Counted from the stretch's first letter, positions 1 through 9,039 are shown. The stretch: DNA of 64,000 nucleotides from Comamonas badia DSM 17552 (GCF_000484635.1 NZ_AXVM01000005.1:124001-188000); one strand, 5' to 3'. A program made the numbers and translations. The notes: a model not told the origin generated them from the letters alone.

Positions 1-289
1 CCGAGAGGTTGAGCAGCTCGATGATGACGTGCTCCAGCACATGGCCCATCCAGGTGCCCTCGCGCAGGCGCTCGATGAAGCCGCCGCGCTCGCCCACGCC
101 GCAGTGGTGCTCCACCAGATCCGGCAGCCAGGCGGTCAGCCTTTCGTTGAAGCCGGGAACCTTGTTGGATGGATGGTGCTCCAGCTCTCCGAGCGCCAGC
201 CAGACCTCGAGCGCCGGGCGGTAGGTCCAGATGCTGGGTCCGCGCAGGTAGGTGGCGCGAAGCAATCGGATATCTTCAAAGCGTGGCAT
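1..289 (-). CDS. cphA: Cyanophycin synthetase, N-terminal part (cut by window edge)
   Basis: Cyanophycin synthetase is a cytoplasmic ATP-dependent enzyme that builds the Asp/Arg storage polymer cyanophycin. Only the first 96 codons are inside the window; the gene runs off the left edge. The reading frame starts at ATG 289-287 with MPRFEDIRLLRATYLRGPSI. It continues with a GHVLEHVIIELLNL segment and a CGVGERGGF segment, both characteristic of the CphA N-terminal domain. The ATP-grasp and Mur-ligase-like domains that would confirm activity lie outside the window. The gene is divergent from an ABC transporter gene and a DUF1854 gene, a neighbourhood seen repeatedly around cphA in Burkholderiales. 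Family assignment is firm; whether it is cphA1-like or a paralogue cannot be told from this piece. Confidence 0.9.
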   Translation of the reverse strand, partial: MPRFEDIRLLRATYLRGPSIWTYRPALEVWLALGELEHHPSNKVPGFNERLTAWLPDLVEHHCGVGERGGFIERLREGTWMGHVLEHVIIELLNLS

Positions 290-459
290 GAGCGACAGGG
301 GTTGGAGGAGGAAACGGGCCGTTTTGCAGCCGCGGCAGGCAATGATGCACCAAGCGGCTGTCAGCCGCGAGAGGGGTGCGGGCGTTAGGGATAACCAGAA
401 GTCGCGCCTGCGGCCTGCCGCGTTCCCGCGGTGCAGGCAGCGCGTTCAATAGTCAAACA

Positions 460-2724
460 ATGCAACATCACCATGAATCGGGCGCCCCAGGCGCACTGAC
501 GGAACCCTTGGCGGGTGGTTGGCAAGACATCCTTGCACCCAGCGAAAACGTGCTGGCGGTGCTGGAGGTTGACCTCAGTAGCGAATTGCGCTTTGCCAGG
601 GGGAGCCTCGCGCTCACCTCGCAGCGTTTGCTGGCGCGCGATGGCCAGGGGAGGCTGCGGGAATGGGCGCTGGCGCAAGACCAGGCCCTGCAGGAGTTCG
701 ATGCCGGCGGCGTCGGCACGCTGGAGCTGCACGATGGCGATGGCCGGCGGGCGCTGTGGCGCTTCACGCTCTCGCGCCATCCGCAGGCGCTGGAGTTCCA
801 GCAGCACTTTGCCCGCTGCATCGCGCACCTGGGCCGTCCGCAGGCGCTGGCTGCGCTGCAGGCGCAGGCGCCGCGCTGCCCGCAATGCCATGCCGTCCTG
901 CCCGAAGGCAGCGAAGAATGCCCCGCCTGCGCGCCCACGGAAGAGGAGCCCGCCGCCTCCGGCTGGGTGCTGCTGCGCCTGTGGCGCTTCGCCAGGCCCT
1001 ACCAGGGCAAGCTGCTGCTGGGCTTTGTGCTCACGCTGCTCTCCACCGCGGCGACGCTGGTGCCGCCCTACCTCACCATCCCGCTGATGGACGATGTGCT
1101 GATTCCTTATCAGGACGGCAAAAGCATTCCGGTTTCCACCGTGGCGATGTACCTGAGCGGGCTGCTGGCGGCCTCGCTCTTCGCCTGGGCGCTGGGCTGG
1201 GCGCGCACCTATGTGCTGGCGCTGGTTTCGGAACGCATAGGCGCCGACCTGCGCACCGCCACCTACGAGCATCTGCTGCGCCTGTCGCTGGACTACTTCG
1301 GCAGCAAGCGCACCGGCGACCTGATGGCGCGCATCGGTTCGGAGACCGACCGCATCAACGTCTTCCTCTCGCTGCATGCGCTCGATTTCGCGACCGACGT
1401 GCTCATGATGGTCATGACGGCGGTGATTCTGGTCTCGATCAACCCCTGGCTGGCGCTGGTCACGCTGGTGCCGCTGCCCTTCATCGCCTGGATGATCCAC
1501 AGCGTGCGCGACCGTCTGCGCACCGGGTTCGAAAAGATGGACCGGCTGTGGAGCGAGGTCACCAACGTGCTGGCCGACACCATTCCCGGCATCCGCGTCG
1601 TCAAGGCCTTCGCGCAGGAAGCGCGCGAGGCCGAGCGCTTTCGCGTGGCCAATCAGCGCAACCTGGCGGCCAACGACCGCCTGAACAAGACCTGGAGCCT
1701 GTTCTCGCCCACGGTCACGCTGCTCACTGAAATCGGCCTGCTGGTGGTCTGGGCCTGCGGCATCTGGCTGGTGGCGCATGAGCAGATCACCGTCGGCGTG
1801 CTCACCGCCTTCCTCGCCTACATCGGGCGCTTCTACACCCGGCTCGATTCGATGAGCCGTATCGTCTCGGTCACGCAGAAGGCGGCGGCCGGCGCCAAGC
1901 GCATCTTCGACATCCTGGACCATGTGAGCAACGTGCCCGATCCGGCCAACCCGGTGCGCCTGCCGCGCATCCAGGGCGCCATCGACCTGGAAAACGTGGT
2001 CTTCCGCTACGGCAGCCGCACGGTGGTCAAGAATGTCTCGCTCTCGATCCGCCCCGGCGAGATGATCGGCCTGGTCGGCCACAGCGGCTCGGGCAAGAGC
2101 ACACTGGTCAACCTGATCAGCCGCTTTTCCGATGTGGCGGATGGTTCGATCAGCGTCGATGGCGTCGATATCCGCCGCATGGCGGTGGCCGATTGGCGCC
2201 GCCACATTGGCCTGGTGCTGCAGGAGCCGTTTCTGTTCTTTGGCACCATCGCCGAGAACGTCGCCTACGGCAAGCCCGAGGCGACGCGCGCCGAGATCAT
2301 CGCCGCCGCGCGTGCCGCGCATGCGCACGACTTCATCCTGCGTCTGCCGCTGGGCTATGACTCGCTGGTGGGCGAGCGCGGCCAGGGGCTTTCGGGCGGC
2401 GAGCGCCAGCGCATCAGCATCGCCCGTGCGCTGCTGATTGATCCGCGCGTGCTGATCCTGGACGAAGCGACTTCCGCCGTCGATACCGAGACCGAGAAGG
2501 AAATCCAGCGCGCACTGGATAACCTGGTGCAGGGCCGTACCACCATTGCCATCGCTCACCGCCTCTCCACGCTGCGCAAGGCGGACCGCCTGGTGGTGAT
2601 GGACCGCGGCGAGATCGTGGAGATCGGCCCGCACGATGAACTCATGGCGCGCGAAGGCGCCTATTGGCGGCTGTACCAGGCGCAGGCCCGGCGCGAAGCC
2701 GAGGAAGAAGGAGCAGCCGCATGA
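460..2724 (+). CDS. Cyanophycin-associated ABC transporter (fused permease and ATPase)
   Basis: A 754-residue half-transporter of the exporter type. Residues about 25-120 look like a bacterial PH-like domain (LALTSQRLLARDGQGRLREW). A small zinc-ribbon-like segment with two CxxC pairs follows (CPQCHAVLPEGSEECPAC, about 140-157). Next is a six-helix ABC membrane domain and a C-terminal ATPase with Walker A GHSGSGKS near 540, signature LSGGERQ near 644, Walker B LILDEA near 665 and switch histidine IAHRLST near 700. I chose ATG 460 (MQHHHESG) over upstream in-frame starts because the earlier residues look like translated intergenic sequence. The stop overlaps the DUF1854 start (ATGA), so the two are probably translationally coupled. 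The substrate is unknown; a link to cyanophycin or its dipeptide is inferred only from position. Confidence 0.85.
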   Translation: MQHHHESGAPGALTEPLAGGWQDILAPSENVLAVLEVDLSSELRFARGSLALTSQRLLARDGQGRLREWALAQDQALQEFDAGGVGTLELHDGDGRRALWRFTLSRHPQALEFQQHFARCIAHLGRPQALAALQAQAPRCPQCHAVLPEGSEECPACAPTEEEPAASGWVLLRLWRFARPYQGKLLLGFVLTLLSTAATLVPPYLTIPLMDDVLIPYQDGKSIPVSTVAMYLSGLLAASLFAWALGWARTYVLALVSERIGADLRTATYEHLLRLSLDYFGSKRTGDLMARIGSETDRINVFLSLHALDFATDVLMMVMTAVILVSINPWLALVTLVPLPFIAWMIHSVRDRLRTGFEKMDRLWSEVTNVLADTIPGIRVVKAFAQEAREAERFRVANQRNLAANDRLNKTWSLFSPTVTLLTEIGLLVVWACGIWLVAHEQITVGVLTAFLAYIGRFYTRLDSMSRIVSVTQKAAAGAKRIFDILDHVSNVPDPANPVRLPRIQGAIDLENVVFRYGSRTVVKNVSLSIRPGEMIGLVGHSGSGKSTLVNLISRFSDVADGSISVDGVDIRRMAVADWRRHIGLVLQEPFLFFGTIAENVAYGKPEATRAEIIAAARAAHAHDFILRLPLGYDSLVGERGQGLSGGERQRISIARALLIDPRVLILDEATSAVDTETEKEIQRALDNLVQGRTTIAIAHRLSTLRKADRLVVMDRGEIVEIGPHDELMAREGAYWRLYQAQARREAEEEGAAA

Positions 2725-3191
2725 GCCGTCTGTTTGAACTGGCGCGCAACGCCCACGGCCGCCTGGTGCTGCACATGGCCGATGGCAGCGAGCATGTGGG
2801 CGTGACCCCGGTGCGCGCGTTTCCGATCACCGCGTCCGAGGAGGGGCTTTCCCTCGTGGGCGCCGAAGGCAGTGAACTGCTCTGGATCGATCGGCTGGAC
2901 GCGTTGCCCGGCGAGGTCCGTGCGCTGATCGAGGAAGACCTCGTCGCGCGTGAATTCCTGCCGACGATAGAGCGGATCGTGTCGGTTTCCAGCTTTTCCA
3001 CGCCCAGCACCTGGCAGCTCGAAACCGACAAGGGCCCGGCCATGCTGGTGCTCAAGGGTGAGGAAGACATCCGGCGCCTGGCCAGGCGCACGCATCTGCG
3101 CATCAGCGCCAGTGACGGCGTGCAATTCCAGATCCTGGACGTGAACCAGCTGGACAAACCTTCGCGCAAATTGCTTGAGCGATTTTTATAG
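2721..3191 (+). CDS. DUF1854 family protein, cyanophycin-associated
   Basis: A 156-residue soluble protein that matches my memory of the DUF1854 family found beside cphA and this ABC transporter. The start is ATG 2721, overlapping the transporter stop by 4 bp and preceded by a GA-rich stretch (gaggaagaaggagcagcc), so it is coupled to the transporter. It shows no signal peptide or membrane segment. Conserved-looking stretches are ELLWIDRLDALP and IEEDLVAREFLPTIERI, plus a C-terminal LRISASDGVQFQILDVNQLD. Function is not known. Co-occurrence with the exporter-like gene suggests an accessory or regulatory subunit, but nothing in the sequence shows a catalytic site. Confidence 0.8.
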   Translation: MSRLFELARNAHGRLVLHMADGSEHVGVTPVRAFPITASEEGLSLVGAEGSELLWIDRLDALPGEVRALIEEDLVAREFLPTIERIVSVSSFSTPSTWQLETDKGPAMLVLKGEEDIRRLARRTHLRISASDGVQFQILDVNQLDKPSRKLLERFL

Positions 3192-3383
3192 CGCTTTGCG
3201 CATGTCAGGCAAGCGCAGGCAACGAATTTTCCTTGCGTTTTGGGATGGATTTACCCCTGCGGGTTTACCCTCGTATTTGTAACTAAAACTAAAAAACCCT
3301 TCATTTCCCCGTTTGTTTGCCGTACTGCAGGTACGACGTAGTGCTAGCCCTGTCTAGCGCCCTCGCATTGGAGGAGCACAGCC

Positions 3384-3839
3384 ATGCCACTATCACCTGT
3401 AGAAAGAACGCCCGCTCACTGGACGCAGCCGCCGCCGCAGAGCGACCTGTATTCCACCGGGGCATCCGGGGCCGTGCCGGTACGCCCGGTGAATTCCGTC
3501 AATGCGATGGCGTCCACGGATGAGCTCGGCGCAAGCGCCATCGTGCGCATTTCCGGCAAGACGGGGATTCCGGAAGCCATCCAGCACGACTGGACGCTGG
3601 CCCAGCCCGAGAAGGAACGACCCAAGGTGGAGGAGCCGCCGCCACGCGATCCGCCGCTGTACCAGCAGCTCATCGACATCGTGCAATCCATGTGGCGCGC
3701 CAGCGGCAACGCGGTCCAGATGGCCGAAGAGATGAACCAGACCACGCTCGCGGACCGGCTGAACCAGCAGGTGCCGCCGCCCAAGAGCGAGCCCGTCACC
3801 TACGCCGATCCATCGGTCAAGAAATCCGGGAGTCTGTGA
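3384..3839 (+). CDS. Conserved hypothetical protein, proline-rich
   Basis: A 151-residue protein I cannot assign to a family. A clear ribosome-binding site (ggagga) precedes ATG 3384 at good spacing. The N-terminal half is rich in Pro, Ala, Ser and Thr and looks disordered. A middle stretch (LYQQLIDIVQSMWRASGNAV) and MAEEMNQTTLADRLNQQ are predicted helical and amphipathic. The C-terminus is polar (SVKKSGSL). There is no signal peptide. It stands alone: about 190 bp separate it from the DUF1854 gene, and a strong hairpin terminator follows. A coding role is supported by the ribosome-binding site, the terminator and the uninterrupted frame. Function is unknown. Confidence 0.6.
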   Translation: MPLSPVERTPAHWTQPPPQSDLYSTGASGAVPVRPVNSVNAMASTDELGASAIVRISGKTGIPEAIQHDWTLAQPEKERPKVEEPPPRDPPLYQQLIDIVQSMWRASGNAVQMAEEMNQTTLADRLNQQVPPPKSEPVTYADPSVKKSGSL

Positions 3840-3895
3840 TCGGCAGGGTTTTTGGTGGGGGCAGCCCTTGCCGGCGTCAGGCCAGGGGGCTTTTG

Positions 3896-3920
3896 AAAAG
3901 CTAGCCAGGCGCTAGCTTTT
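3896..3920. terminator. Bidirectional intrinsic terminator
   Basis: A perfect 10-bp inverted repeat, aaaagctagc / gctagctttt, with a 5-nt loop and a run of T on the plus-strand 3' side and of A on the 5' side. It therefore works as an intrinsic terminator in both directions, between the convergent gene ending at 3839 and the nucleotidase gene ending at 3912. The last codons and TAG stop of the nucleotidase gene lie inside the stem. Confidence 0.85.
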
Positions 3921-4820
3921 TTTCTGGGCGCTGCCGCCGCTCACATGCCCCGCTGGCACATGCTGCGCGGCGCTCAGCACATGGCTGCGCTGGTCGTCAA
4001 AGAAAAAATCAGGTTCGAATTCGCGCAGGAACGGCCCCTTTTCCAACCCGCCGAGGAACATCGCTTCATCCACCGTGATGCCCCAGTCCAGCAGCGTGCG
4101 CACCGCGCGCTCGTGCGCCGGGGCGCTGCGGGCGGTGACCAGCGCGGTGCGGATGCGCATGGTCTGCGATGCCGCCGCCTGCTGCTGCAGGTGGTTGAGT
4201 GCGGCCAGCAGCGGTTTGAAAGGCCCACTGGGCAGCGGGGTTGTGGCCAGTTGCGTTTCGTGCTGCACGAACGCCGGCAGTCCACGTTCCTGAAACACCC
4301 GCTCGGCTTCGTCGGAGAACAGCACGGCGTCGCCATCGAAGGCGATGCGCACCTCCTGCGGGTAATGGTCGCCCGCAGGGCGCGATTCGGTCAGCACCCG
4401 CGCGGCCGGGAAACCCAGGCTCAGCGCCTGCTGCACGTCCTCGGCATTGGCCGAGAGAAACAGGTGAGCGCCCAGCGGCCGCAGGTAGGCAAACGGGTCG
4501 CGCCCACGCGTGAAGACCCCGCGCTCTATGCGCATGCCCGCTGCCTGGGCCGAGGCAAACACGCGCAGGCCGCTGGCCGGGTCGTTGCGTGAGAGCATGA
4601 CCACTTCCACGCGCTGCTCCTCTTCGGTATTGAAGGCCAGCAGCTTCTTGACGAGGGCCAGCGCCACGCCCGGGCCGGGCGGCTGCTGCACATGCGCGAG
4701 CTGGTAGTGCATGTAGCGTGCCTCGTCGCCGGTCTCGAACAGGTGGTTTTCCTCTTCGAAATCAAACAGCGCGCGCGAGGAAATCGCGACGACCAGCTTG
4801 CCGGTGAGTGTCTGGGGCAC
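3912..4820 (-). CDS. 5'-nucleotidase (cytosolic cN-I family)
   Basis: A 302-residue protein matching bacterial homologues of the cytosolic IMP/AMP 5'-nucleotidase family, which dephosphorylate nucleoside monophosphates. Visible family signatures are LVVAISSRALFDFEEENHLF near the start, VVMLSRNDPASGLRVF, a haloacid-dehalogenase-like RIAFDGDAVLFSDEAERVF, and a C-terminal LGGLEKGPFLREFEPDFFFD. The likely start is GTG 4820 (VPQTLTGKLVVAISS), lying 2 nt after the gspF stop, so it is probably cotranscribed with gspF. The open frame extends far upstream but there it overlaps gspF in another frame and is not coding. The link to type II secretion appears positional only. Confidence 0.8.
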   Translation of the reverse strand: MPQTLTGKLVVAISSRALFDFEEENHLFETGDEARYMHYQLAHVQQPPGPGVALALVKKLLAFNTEEEQRVEVVMLSRNDPASGLRVFASAQAAGMRIERGVFTRGRDPFAYLRPLGAHLFLSANAEDVQQALSLGFPAARVLTESRPAGDHYPQEVRIAFDGDAVLFSDEAERVFQERGLPAFVQHETQLATTPLPSGPFKPLLAALNHLQQQAAASQTMRIRTALVTARSAPAHERAVRTLLDWGITVDEAMFLGGLEKGPFLREFEPDFFFDDQRSHVLSAAQHVPAGHVSGGSAQKKS

Positions 4821-4822
4821 GG

Positions 4823-6046
4823 CTATTTCACGAACTGGTTGAGTTCGATGATGGGCTGCAGCACCGCCAGCACGATGAGCATCACGATGAGGCCCATGGA
4901 GACGATGAGCAGTGGCTCCAGAATGGTGGCCAGTTGCAGCGCGCGGCGCTGCACCTCGTTGCCCATCTGGCGGGCGGCGCGTTCCAGCATCGTCGGCAAC
5001 TGCCCGGTCTGCTCGCCCAGGCGTGCGAACATCGCCAGCAGCGAGGGAAAGCGCCGGGTGCGCGCCAGCGCCGAGGCCAGCGGCGCGCCTTCGCGCACCA
5101 GCGCGAGCGCGTTCAGCGCATCGGCGCGCAGGGCCTGGTTGGAGAGCGTCTCGGCCGCTGCCTGCAAGGCCTTCAGGATGGGCACACCGGCACTGGCGAG
5201 CATGCCCAGCGTGCCGGCAAAGCGCGCCGCGTTGTAGCCGCGCGCCAGGCGCCCGAGAATGGGCAGGCGCAGCCACCAGCCATCAAATTTCTCACGAAAT
5301 CGAGCATTTTCGAGCGCCAGACGTGCGCCAGCAGCTATCACTGCAATAGCGATGAGAACCACCCAGCCATAGTGCCGCACGAAATCGCTGATGCCCAGCA
5401 TCACCACCGTCAGCAGCGGCAGCGCCCGCTTGCTGCCGGCAAACACGCTCGCCACCTGAGGCACCACATAGCCGACGAGAAACAGCACGATGGCGATCGC
5501 CACTACGGTGACGATGGCCGGATAAAGCGCCGCGCCGACCAGTTTGGCGCGTAGCTGCTGGCGCTCTTCCAGGTCATCGGCCAGGCGCTCCAGCACCTGC
5601 GCCAGGCCCCCGCTGGCCTCGCCCGCGCCAATCACTGCGCAGTAAATCGGCGAGAACTCGCGCGGAAACTGCGCCAGCGCGCGGGCGAAGGGGCTGCCGG
5701 CGTTGACCTCGGCGCGCAGCGAGGCGAGCAGGTGGCGCTGGCGCTCGTCGTCGGCCTCGTCGGCCAGCGCGGTGAGCGCACGTTCCAGTTGCAGGCCCGA
5801 GCCCACCAGCCCGGCGAGCTGGCGCGTCCAGACCGCGAGCGTGGTGGCGTTGAAGACCGGGCGCGTGAAGAGCCGCTCGCCAAGCGACGTGCTGGCGCTG
5901 CTGCCAGTGGCCAGCGTTTCCACCTCCAGCGGCACGAGGGACTGCGCCCGCAGCAGGCTGCGCGCAGAGCGCGCGGTGTCCGCCTCCAGCGTGCCGCGAC
6001 GCACGCGGCCTTCGCTGTCCAGGGCTTCAAACGAGAACGCGGGCAT
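4823..6046 (-). CDS. gspF: Type II secretion system inner membrane protein F
   Basis: A 407-residue polytopic inner-membrane platform protein of the general secretion pathway. It starts MPAFSFEALDSEGRVRRGTL, the usual GspF opening, followed by two GspF repeats. Each has the motif of aromatic/Gly residues before a membrane segment (IYCAVIGAGEASGGL; then the C-terminal copy with LEPLLIVSMGLIVMLIVLAV). Membrane segments are visible near residues 170-190, 220-240 and 375-400. It is separated from gspE by a minus-strand LLM gene and a plus-strand PEBP gene, which is unusual because gspE and gspF are normally adjacent. Around 5295-5339 the code for the IAAGARLALENARF segment is built from a dispersed palindromic repeat. 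Confidence 0.95.
   Translation of the reverse strand: MPAFSFEALDSEGRVRRGTLEADTARSARSLLRAQSLVPLEVETLATGSSASTSLGERLFTRPVFNATTLAVWTRQLAGLVGSGLQLERALTALADEADDERQRHLLASLRAEVNAGSPFARALAQFPREFSPIYCAVIGAGEASGGLAQVLERLADDLEERQQLRAKLVGAALYPAIVTVVAIAIVLFLVGYVVPQVASVFAGSKRALPLLTVVMLGISDFVRHYGWVVLIAIAVIAAGARLALENARFREKFDGWWLRLPILGRLARGYNAARFAGTLGMLASAGVPILKALQAAAETLSNQALRADALNALALVREGAPLASALARTRRFPSLLAMFARLGEQTGQLPTMLERAARQMGNEVQRRALQLATILEPLLIVSMGLIVMLIVLAVLQPIIELNQFVK
5295..5339 (-). repeat. Dispersed palindromic repeat (copy F) inside gspF
   Basis: On the minus strand the DNA reads gatagctgctggcgca followed by tctggcgctcgaaa, matching the family pattern. It codes for part of a GspF linker (IAAGARLALENARF), so the repeat has been taken into coding sequence in frame. 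Confidence 0.45.
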
Positions 6047-6075
6047 GGTATGGCAATGGTAAGGCGCACTCCGCC

Positions 6076-7065
6076 CTATGTGTTGGCCTGTGCGGCGATT
6101 TCCAGCGAGCGCAGGCGCAGGTCGGCATTGAAGACATCGCTCACCAGCATGAACTCGTCGGCCTGTGTCGCCTCATGGATGGCGGCGAAGCCCTCACGCA
6201 CTCGTTCGGGGCTGCCGACGACTGCCAGCGCCAGAAAATCGGCAATCGCCATGCGTTCGGCCTCACCCAGTTGCGCCAGGAAATCCTGCACTGGCGGCGC
6301 CAGCAGCCCGCGCTGGCCAGTGACGATGCCCAGCACGCGCTGGTAGGTGCTGCTGGCGAGGAATTCTGCTTCCTCATCCGTGGGAGCGGCGATAACGGGC
6401 ACGCCGACCATGGTCAGCGGCCGGGACAGGGCCTTGGACGGGCGAAACCGGCTGCGGTAGAGCTCCAGCGCCGGCATCAGCAGGCGCGGCGCGAAGTGCG
6501 AGGCAAAGGCGTAGGGCAAGCCTCTTTCGGCCGCGAGCTGCGCGGAAAACAGGCTGGAGCCGAGCAGCCAGATCGGCACCTCGGTGCCCGCGCCCGGCAC
6601 GGCGGTGATCGCCTGCCCGGGCTCGGCGGGCGCCAGCAGGCGCTGCAGTTCGGCCACATCGCGCGGGAAGTCCGCCTCGCTCTCGACACGGTCGCGCCGC
6701 AGCGCGCGCATGGTGGCGCGGTCGGTGCCGGGCGCGCGCCCCAGGCCCAGGTCGATGCGCCCGGGGTAGATCGATGCCAGCGTGCCAAAGGCCTCGGCCA
6801 CGATCAGCGGCGCGTGGTTGGGCAGCATCACGCCGCCCGAGCCGACGCGGATGCGTGAGGTGGCGCCGGCGACATGGCCGACCAGCACCGCGGTGGCCGA
6901 GCTGGCGATGCCCGGCATGTTGTGGTGCTCGGCAAGCCAATAGCGCGAAAAGCCCAACTCCTCGGCTTTGCGTGCGGTGCGCACGGTGGTCGCGATCGCC
7001 TCGGCGGGCGTGCCGCCCGCGCGCACGGCAACGAGATCAAGCATGGAAAGTTGCGGTTTCTTCAT
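6076..7065 (-). CDS. LLM class flavin-dependent oxidoreductase
   Basis: A 329-residue luciferase-like monooxygenase of the short MsnO8-like type. Family marks are [20 protein letters not shown] near the N-terminus, the flavin-site segment [20 protein letters not shown], and [15 protein letters not shown]. The best start is ATG 7065 ([10 protein letters not shown]); an upstream in-frame TTG is less likely. It would use reduced flavin and oxygen, or F420, on an unknown substrate. It lies between gspE and gspF and is divergent from the PEBP gene. It shows no functional link to secretion and is probably a later insertion into the gsp locus. Confidence 0.85.
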   Translation of the reverse strand: MKKPQLSMLDLVAVRAGGTPAEAIATTVRTARKAEELGFSRYWLAEHHNMPGIASSATAVLVGHVAGATSRIRVGSGGVMLPNHAPLIVAEAFGTLASIYPGRIDLGLGRAPGTDRATMRALRRDRVESEADFPRDVAELQRLLAPAEPGQAITAVPGAGTEVPIWLLGSSLFSAQLAAERGLPYAFASHFAPRLLMPALELYRSRFRPSKALSRPLTMVGVPVIAAPTDEEAEFLASSTYQRVLGIVTGQRGLLAPPVQDFLAQLGEAERMAIADFLALAVVGSPERVREGFAAIHEATQADEFMLVSDVFNADLRLRSLEIAAQANT

Positions 7066-7145
7066 GGCGATCAATTGTGCCGCCTGCAGTGCAGCTTTGG
7101 CTCATGTGTCCATAATGCCCGACGTAGCAACGACGGAGACCAACG

Positions 7146-7634
7146 ATGGCTTTGGTGTTGACGAGTACCGATGTGGCCGAGCAGCAGACGCTGGCCAGGA
7201 CCTTTGTGCACAGCGCGATGGGCGCAGGTGGCGAGAACCTCTCTCCCGGGTTGAGCTGGAGCGGCGCCCCGCAAGGCACCAAGAGCTTTGCGCTCACCCT
7301 GTACGACCCGGATGCGCCCACCGGCTCGGGCTGGTGGCATTGGGTGGTGTATGACATCCCGGCAAGCGCTACCGGCCTGCCGCGCGGCGCCGGCAGCGCG
7401 GGCGGGGCTTTGCCCGCCGGGGCCAGGCAGGGGCGCACCGACTTCGGCACTGCGGGCTATGGCGGCGCAGCACCGCCGCCGGGGCATGGACCGCACCGCT
7501 ACGTCTTCACGCTGCATGCACTGAATGTGGAAAAGCTGGATGTGCCCGCGGACGCTACCGCCGCCTATGTGGGTTTCATGATCCACTTCGCCAGGCTGGG
7601 CGAGGCGAAGCTCACCGCGAAGTACGAGCGCTAG
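7146..7634 (+). CDS. YbhB/YbcL family PEBP-like protein
   Basis: A 162-residue cytoplasmic protein of the phosphatidylethanolamine-binding / Raf-kinase-inhibitor-like family. Signatures: GENLSPGLSWSGAPQGTKSF near residue 30, the ligand-pocket DPDAPTGSGWWHWVVYDIPA, and the later GHGPHRYVFTLHAL. Length and start (ATG 7146, purine-rich gacggaga upstream) are normal. No enzyme activity is known for the bacterial family; ligand binding is presumed. It faces away from the LLM gene, and its stop lies 4 bp from the gspE stop, so the two are tail to tail with no visible terminator. Confidence 0.9.
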   Translation: MALVLTSTDVAEQQTLARTFVHSAMGAGGENLSPGLSWSGAPQGTKSFALTLYDPDAPTGSGWWHWVVYDIPASATGLPRGAGSAGGALPAGARQGRTDFGTAGYGGAAPPPGHGPHRYVFTLHALNVEKLDVPADATAAYVGFMIHFARLGEAKLTAKYER

Positions 7635-7638
7635 CCGC

Positions 7639-9027
7639 TCAATCGCGCGTGACGCGCAGCACTTCTTCGCGGCTGGTGATGCCGGCGGCGATCAGGCGCT
7701 CGGCGTCTTCGCGCATCAGTTGCATGCCGCCGGTCTGGGCCTGGGTGCGGACGGCGGCTTCGCTCGCCTGCTGGTGGATCAGGGTGCGTATCGGCTCATC
7801 CACCGTGAGCAGTTCGAACACGCCGGTGCGCCCCTGGTAGCCGGTCTGCCCGCAGGCGTCGCAGCCCTTGCCGTGGCAGGTGCTGCAGAGCTTGCGCACC
7901 AGGCGCTGTGCCAGCGCGCCCAGCAGCGACGATGACAGCAGAAACGGCTCCACCCCCATGTCGGTCAGGCGCGTGACGGCGCTGGCGGCGTCGTTGGTGT
8001 GCAGCGTCGCCAGCACCAGGTGGCCGGTGAGGCTGGCCTGAATGGCGATCTGTGCGGTCTCGAAGTCGCGGATCTCGCCGATCATGATCACGTCCGGGTC
8101 CTGGCGCAGGATGGCGCGCAGCGCCTTGGCGAAGGTCAACTCGATGCGCGCGTTGACCTGCGTCTGGCCGACGCCGGGCAGCTCGTATTCGATCGGATCT
8201 TCCACCGTCATGATGTTGCTGCGCGCGGCGTCCAGGCGCGTGAGCGCGGCGTAGAGCGTGGTGGTCTTGCCTGACCCGGTCGGGCCGGTGACGAGCAGGA
8301 TGCCGTGCGGCTGGGCGATCAGGTGCTCGAAGCGCGCCAGCACCTCGCCTTGCATGCCCACGGATTCCAGGCTGAGCTTGGTCCCGCTCTTGTCCAGCAG
8401 GCGCAGCACCGCGCGCTCGCCGTGCGCGTTGGGCAGGGTCGAGACGCGCACGTCGATGGCGCGCGTGCCCAGGCGCAGGCTGATGCGCCCGTCCTGCGGC
8501 AGGCGCTTTTCGGCGATATCGAGGTCTGCCATGATCTTCAGGCGGCTGATCAGTGCCGCGTGCAGTGCGCGGTTGGGCTGCACCACCTCGCGCAGTTGGC
8601 CATCGACGCGAAAGCGCACGCTCGAATGGCGCTCGTAGGGCTCGATGTGGATGTCGCTCGCGCCGTCGCGCGCCGCCTGCGTCAGCAGCGCGTTGAGCAT
8701 GCGGATGATGGGTGCGTCGCCAGCCGATTCAAGCAGGTCTTCGACCGCGGGCAGTTCCTGCATCATGCGCGAGAGGTCGGCTTCTTCCTCGACCTCGCTG
8801 ACCACGGTGGCGGCGCTCGATTCGCCCTGGGCGTAGGCGGTGCTGATGCGCTGCGCGAGCTCGGTCGCTGGCTCCTGCTGCAGCACCACCGACGGGTGCT
8901 TGCGCAGCACCTCGGAGAGCGGCCCGGGCTGTGGCGCCGGGCCATGCCAGAGCAGCAACTGCCCGCCGTCTTCCTCCAGCAGCAGCTGGCTGGCGCGGGC
9001 AAAGGCGTAGGGCAGGGGGTAGCGCAT
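7639..9027 (-). CDS. gspE: Type II secretion ATPase E
   Basis: A 462-residue cytoplasmic hexameric ATPase that powers pseudopilus assembly. Walker A GPTGSGKT lies at about 248-255, the Asp box around [16 protein letters not shown], Walker B IMIGEIRD at about 314-321 and the His box [10 protein letters not shown] at about 341-350. A tetracysteine zinc motif CxxCx4CxxC occupies residues 381-392 ([12 protein letters not shown]). The protein is somewhat shorter than typical GspE because the N-terminal domain is reduced. It follows gspD by 12 bp and is the last gene of the long gspG-to-gspE block. Confidence 0.96.
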   Translation of the reverse strand: MRYPLPYAFARASQLLLEEDGGQLLLWHGPAPQPGPLSEVLRKHPSVVLQQEPATELAQRISTAYAQGESSAATVVSEVEEEADLSRMMQELPAVEDLLESAGDAPIIRMLNALLTQAARDGASDIHIEPYERHSSVRFRVDGQLREVVQPNRALHAALISRLKIMADLDIAEKRLPQDGRISLRLGTRAIDVRVSTLPNAHGERAVLRLLDKSGTKLSLESVGMQGEVLARFEHLIAQPHGILLVTGPTGSGKTTTLYAALTRLDAARSNIMTVEDPIEYELPGVGQTQVNARIELTFAKALRAILRQDPDVIMIGEIRDFETAQIAIQASLTGHLVLATLHTNDAASAVTRLTDMGVEPFLLSSSLLGALAQRLVRKLCSTCHGKGCDACGQTGYQGRTGVFELLTVDEPIRTLIHQQASEAAVRTQAQTGGMQLMREDAERLIAAGITSREEVLRVTRD

Positions 9028-9039
9028 CGCGACGATTGG

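Noticed and set aside
385-2634. Very long open frame antisense to the ABC transporter gene (about 750 codons)
   Set aside because: High GC content leaves antisense frames open by chance; the translation is rich in His, Arg, Gln and Ala with no domain, while the plus-strand frame has all ABC motifs.
4821-5276. N-terminal extension of the 5'-nucleotidase into gspF
   Set aside because: The extension is a different frame of gspF and the family N-terminus begins at the GTG at 4820.
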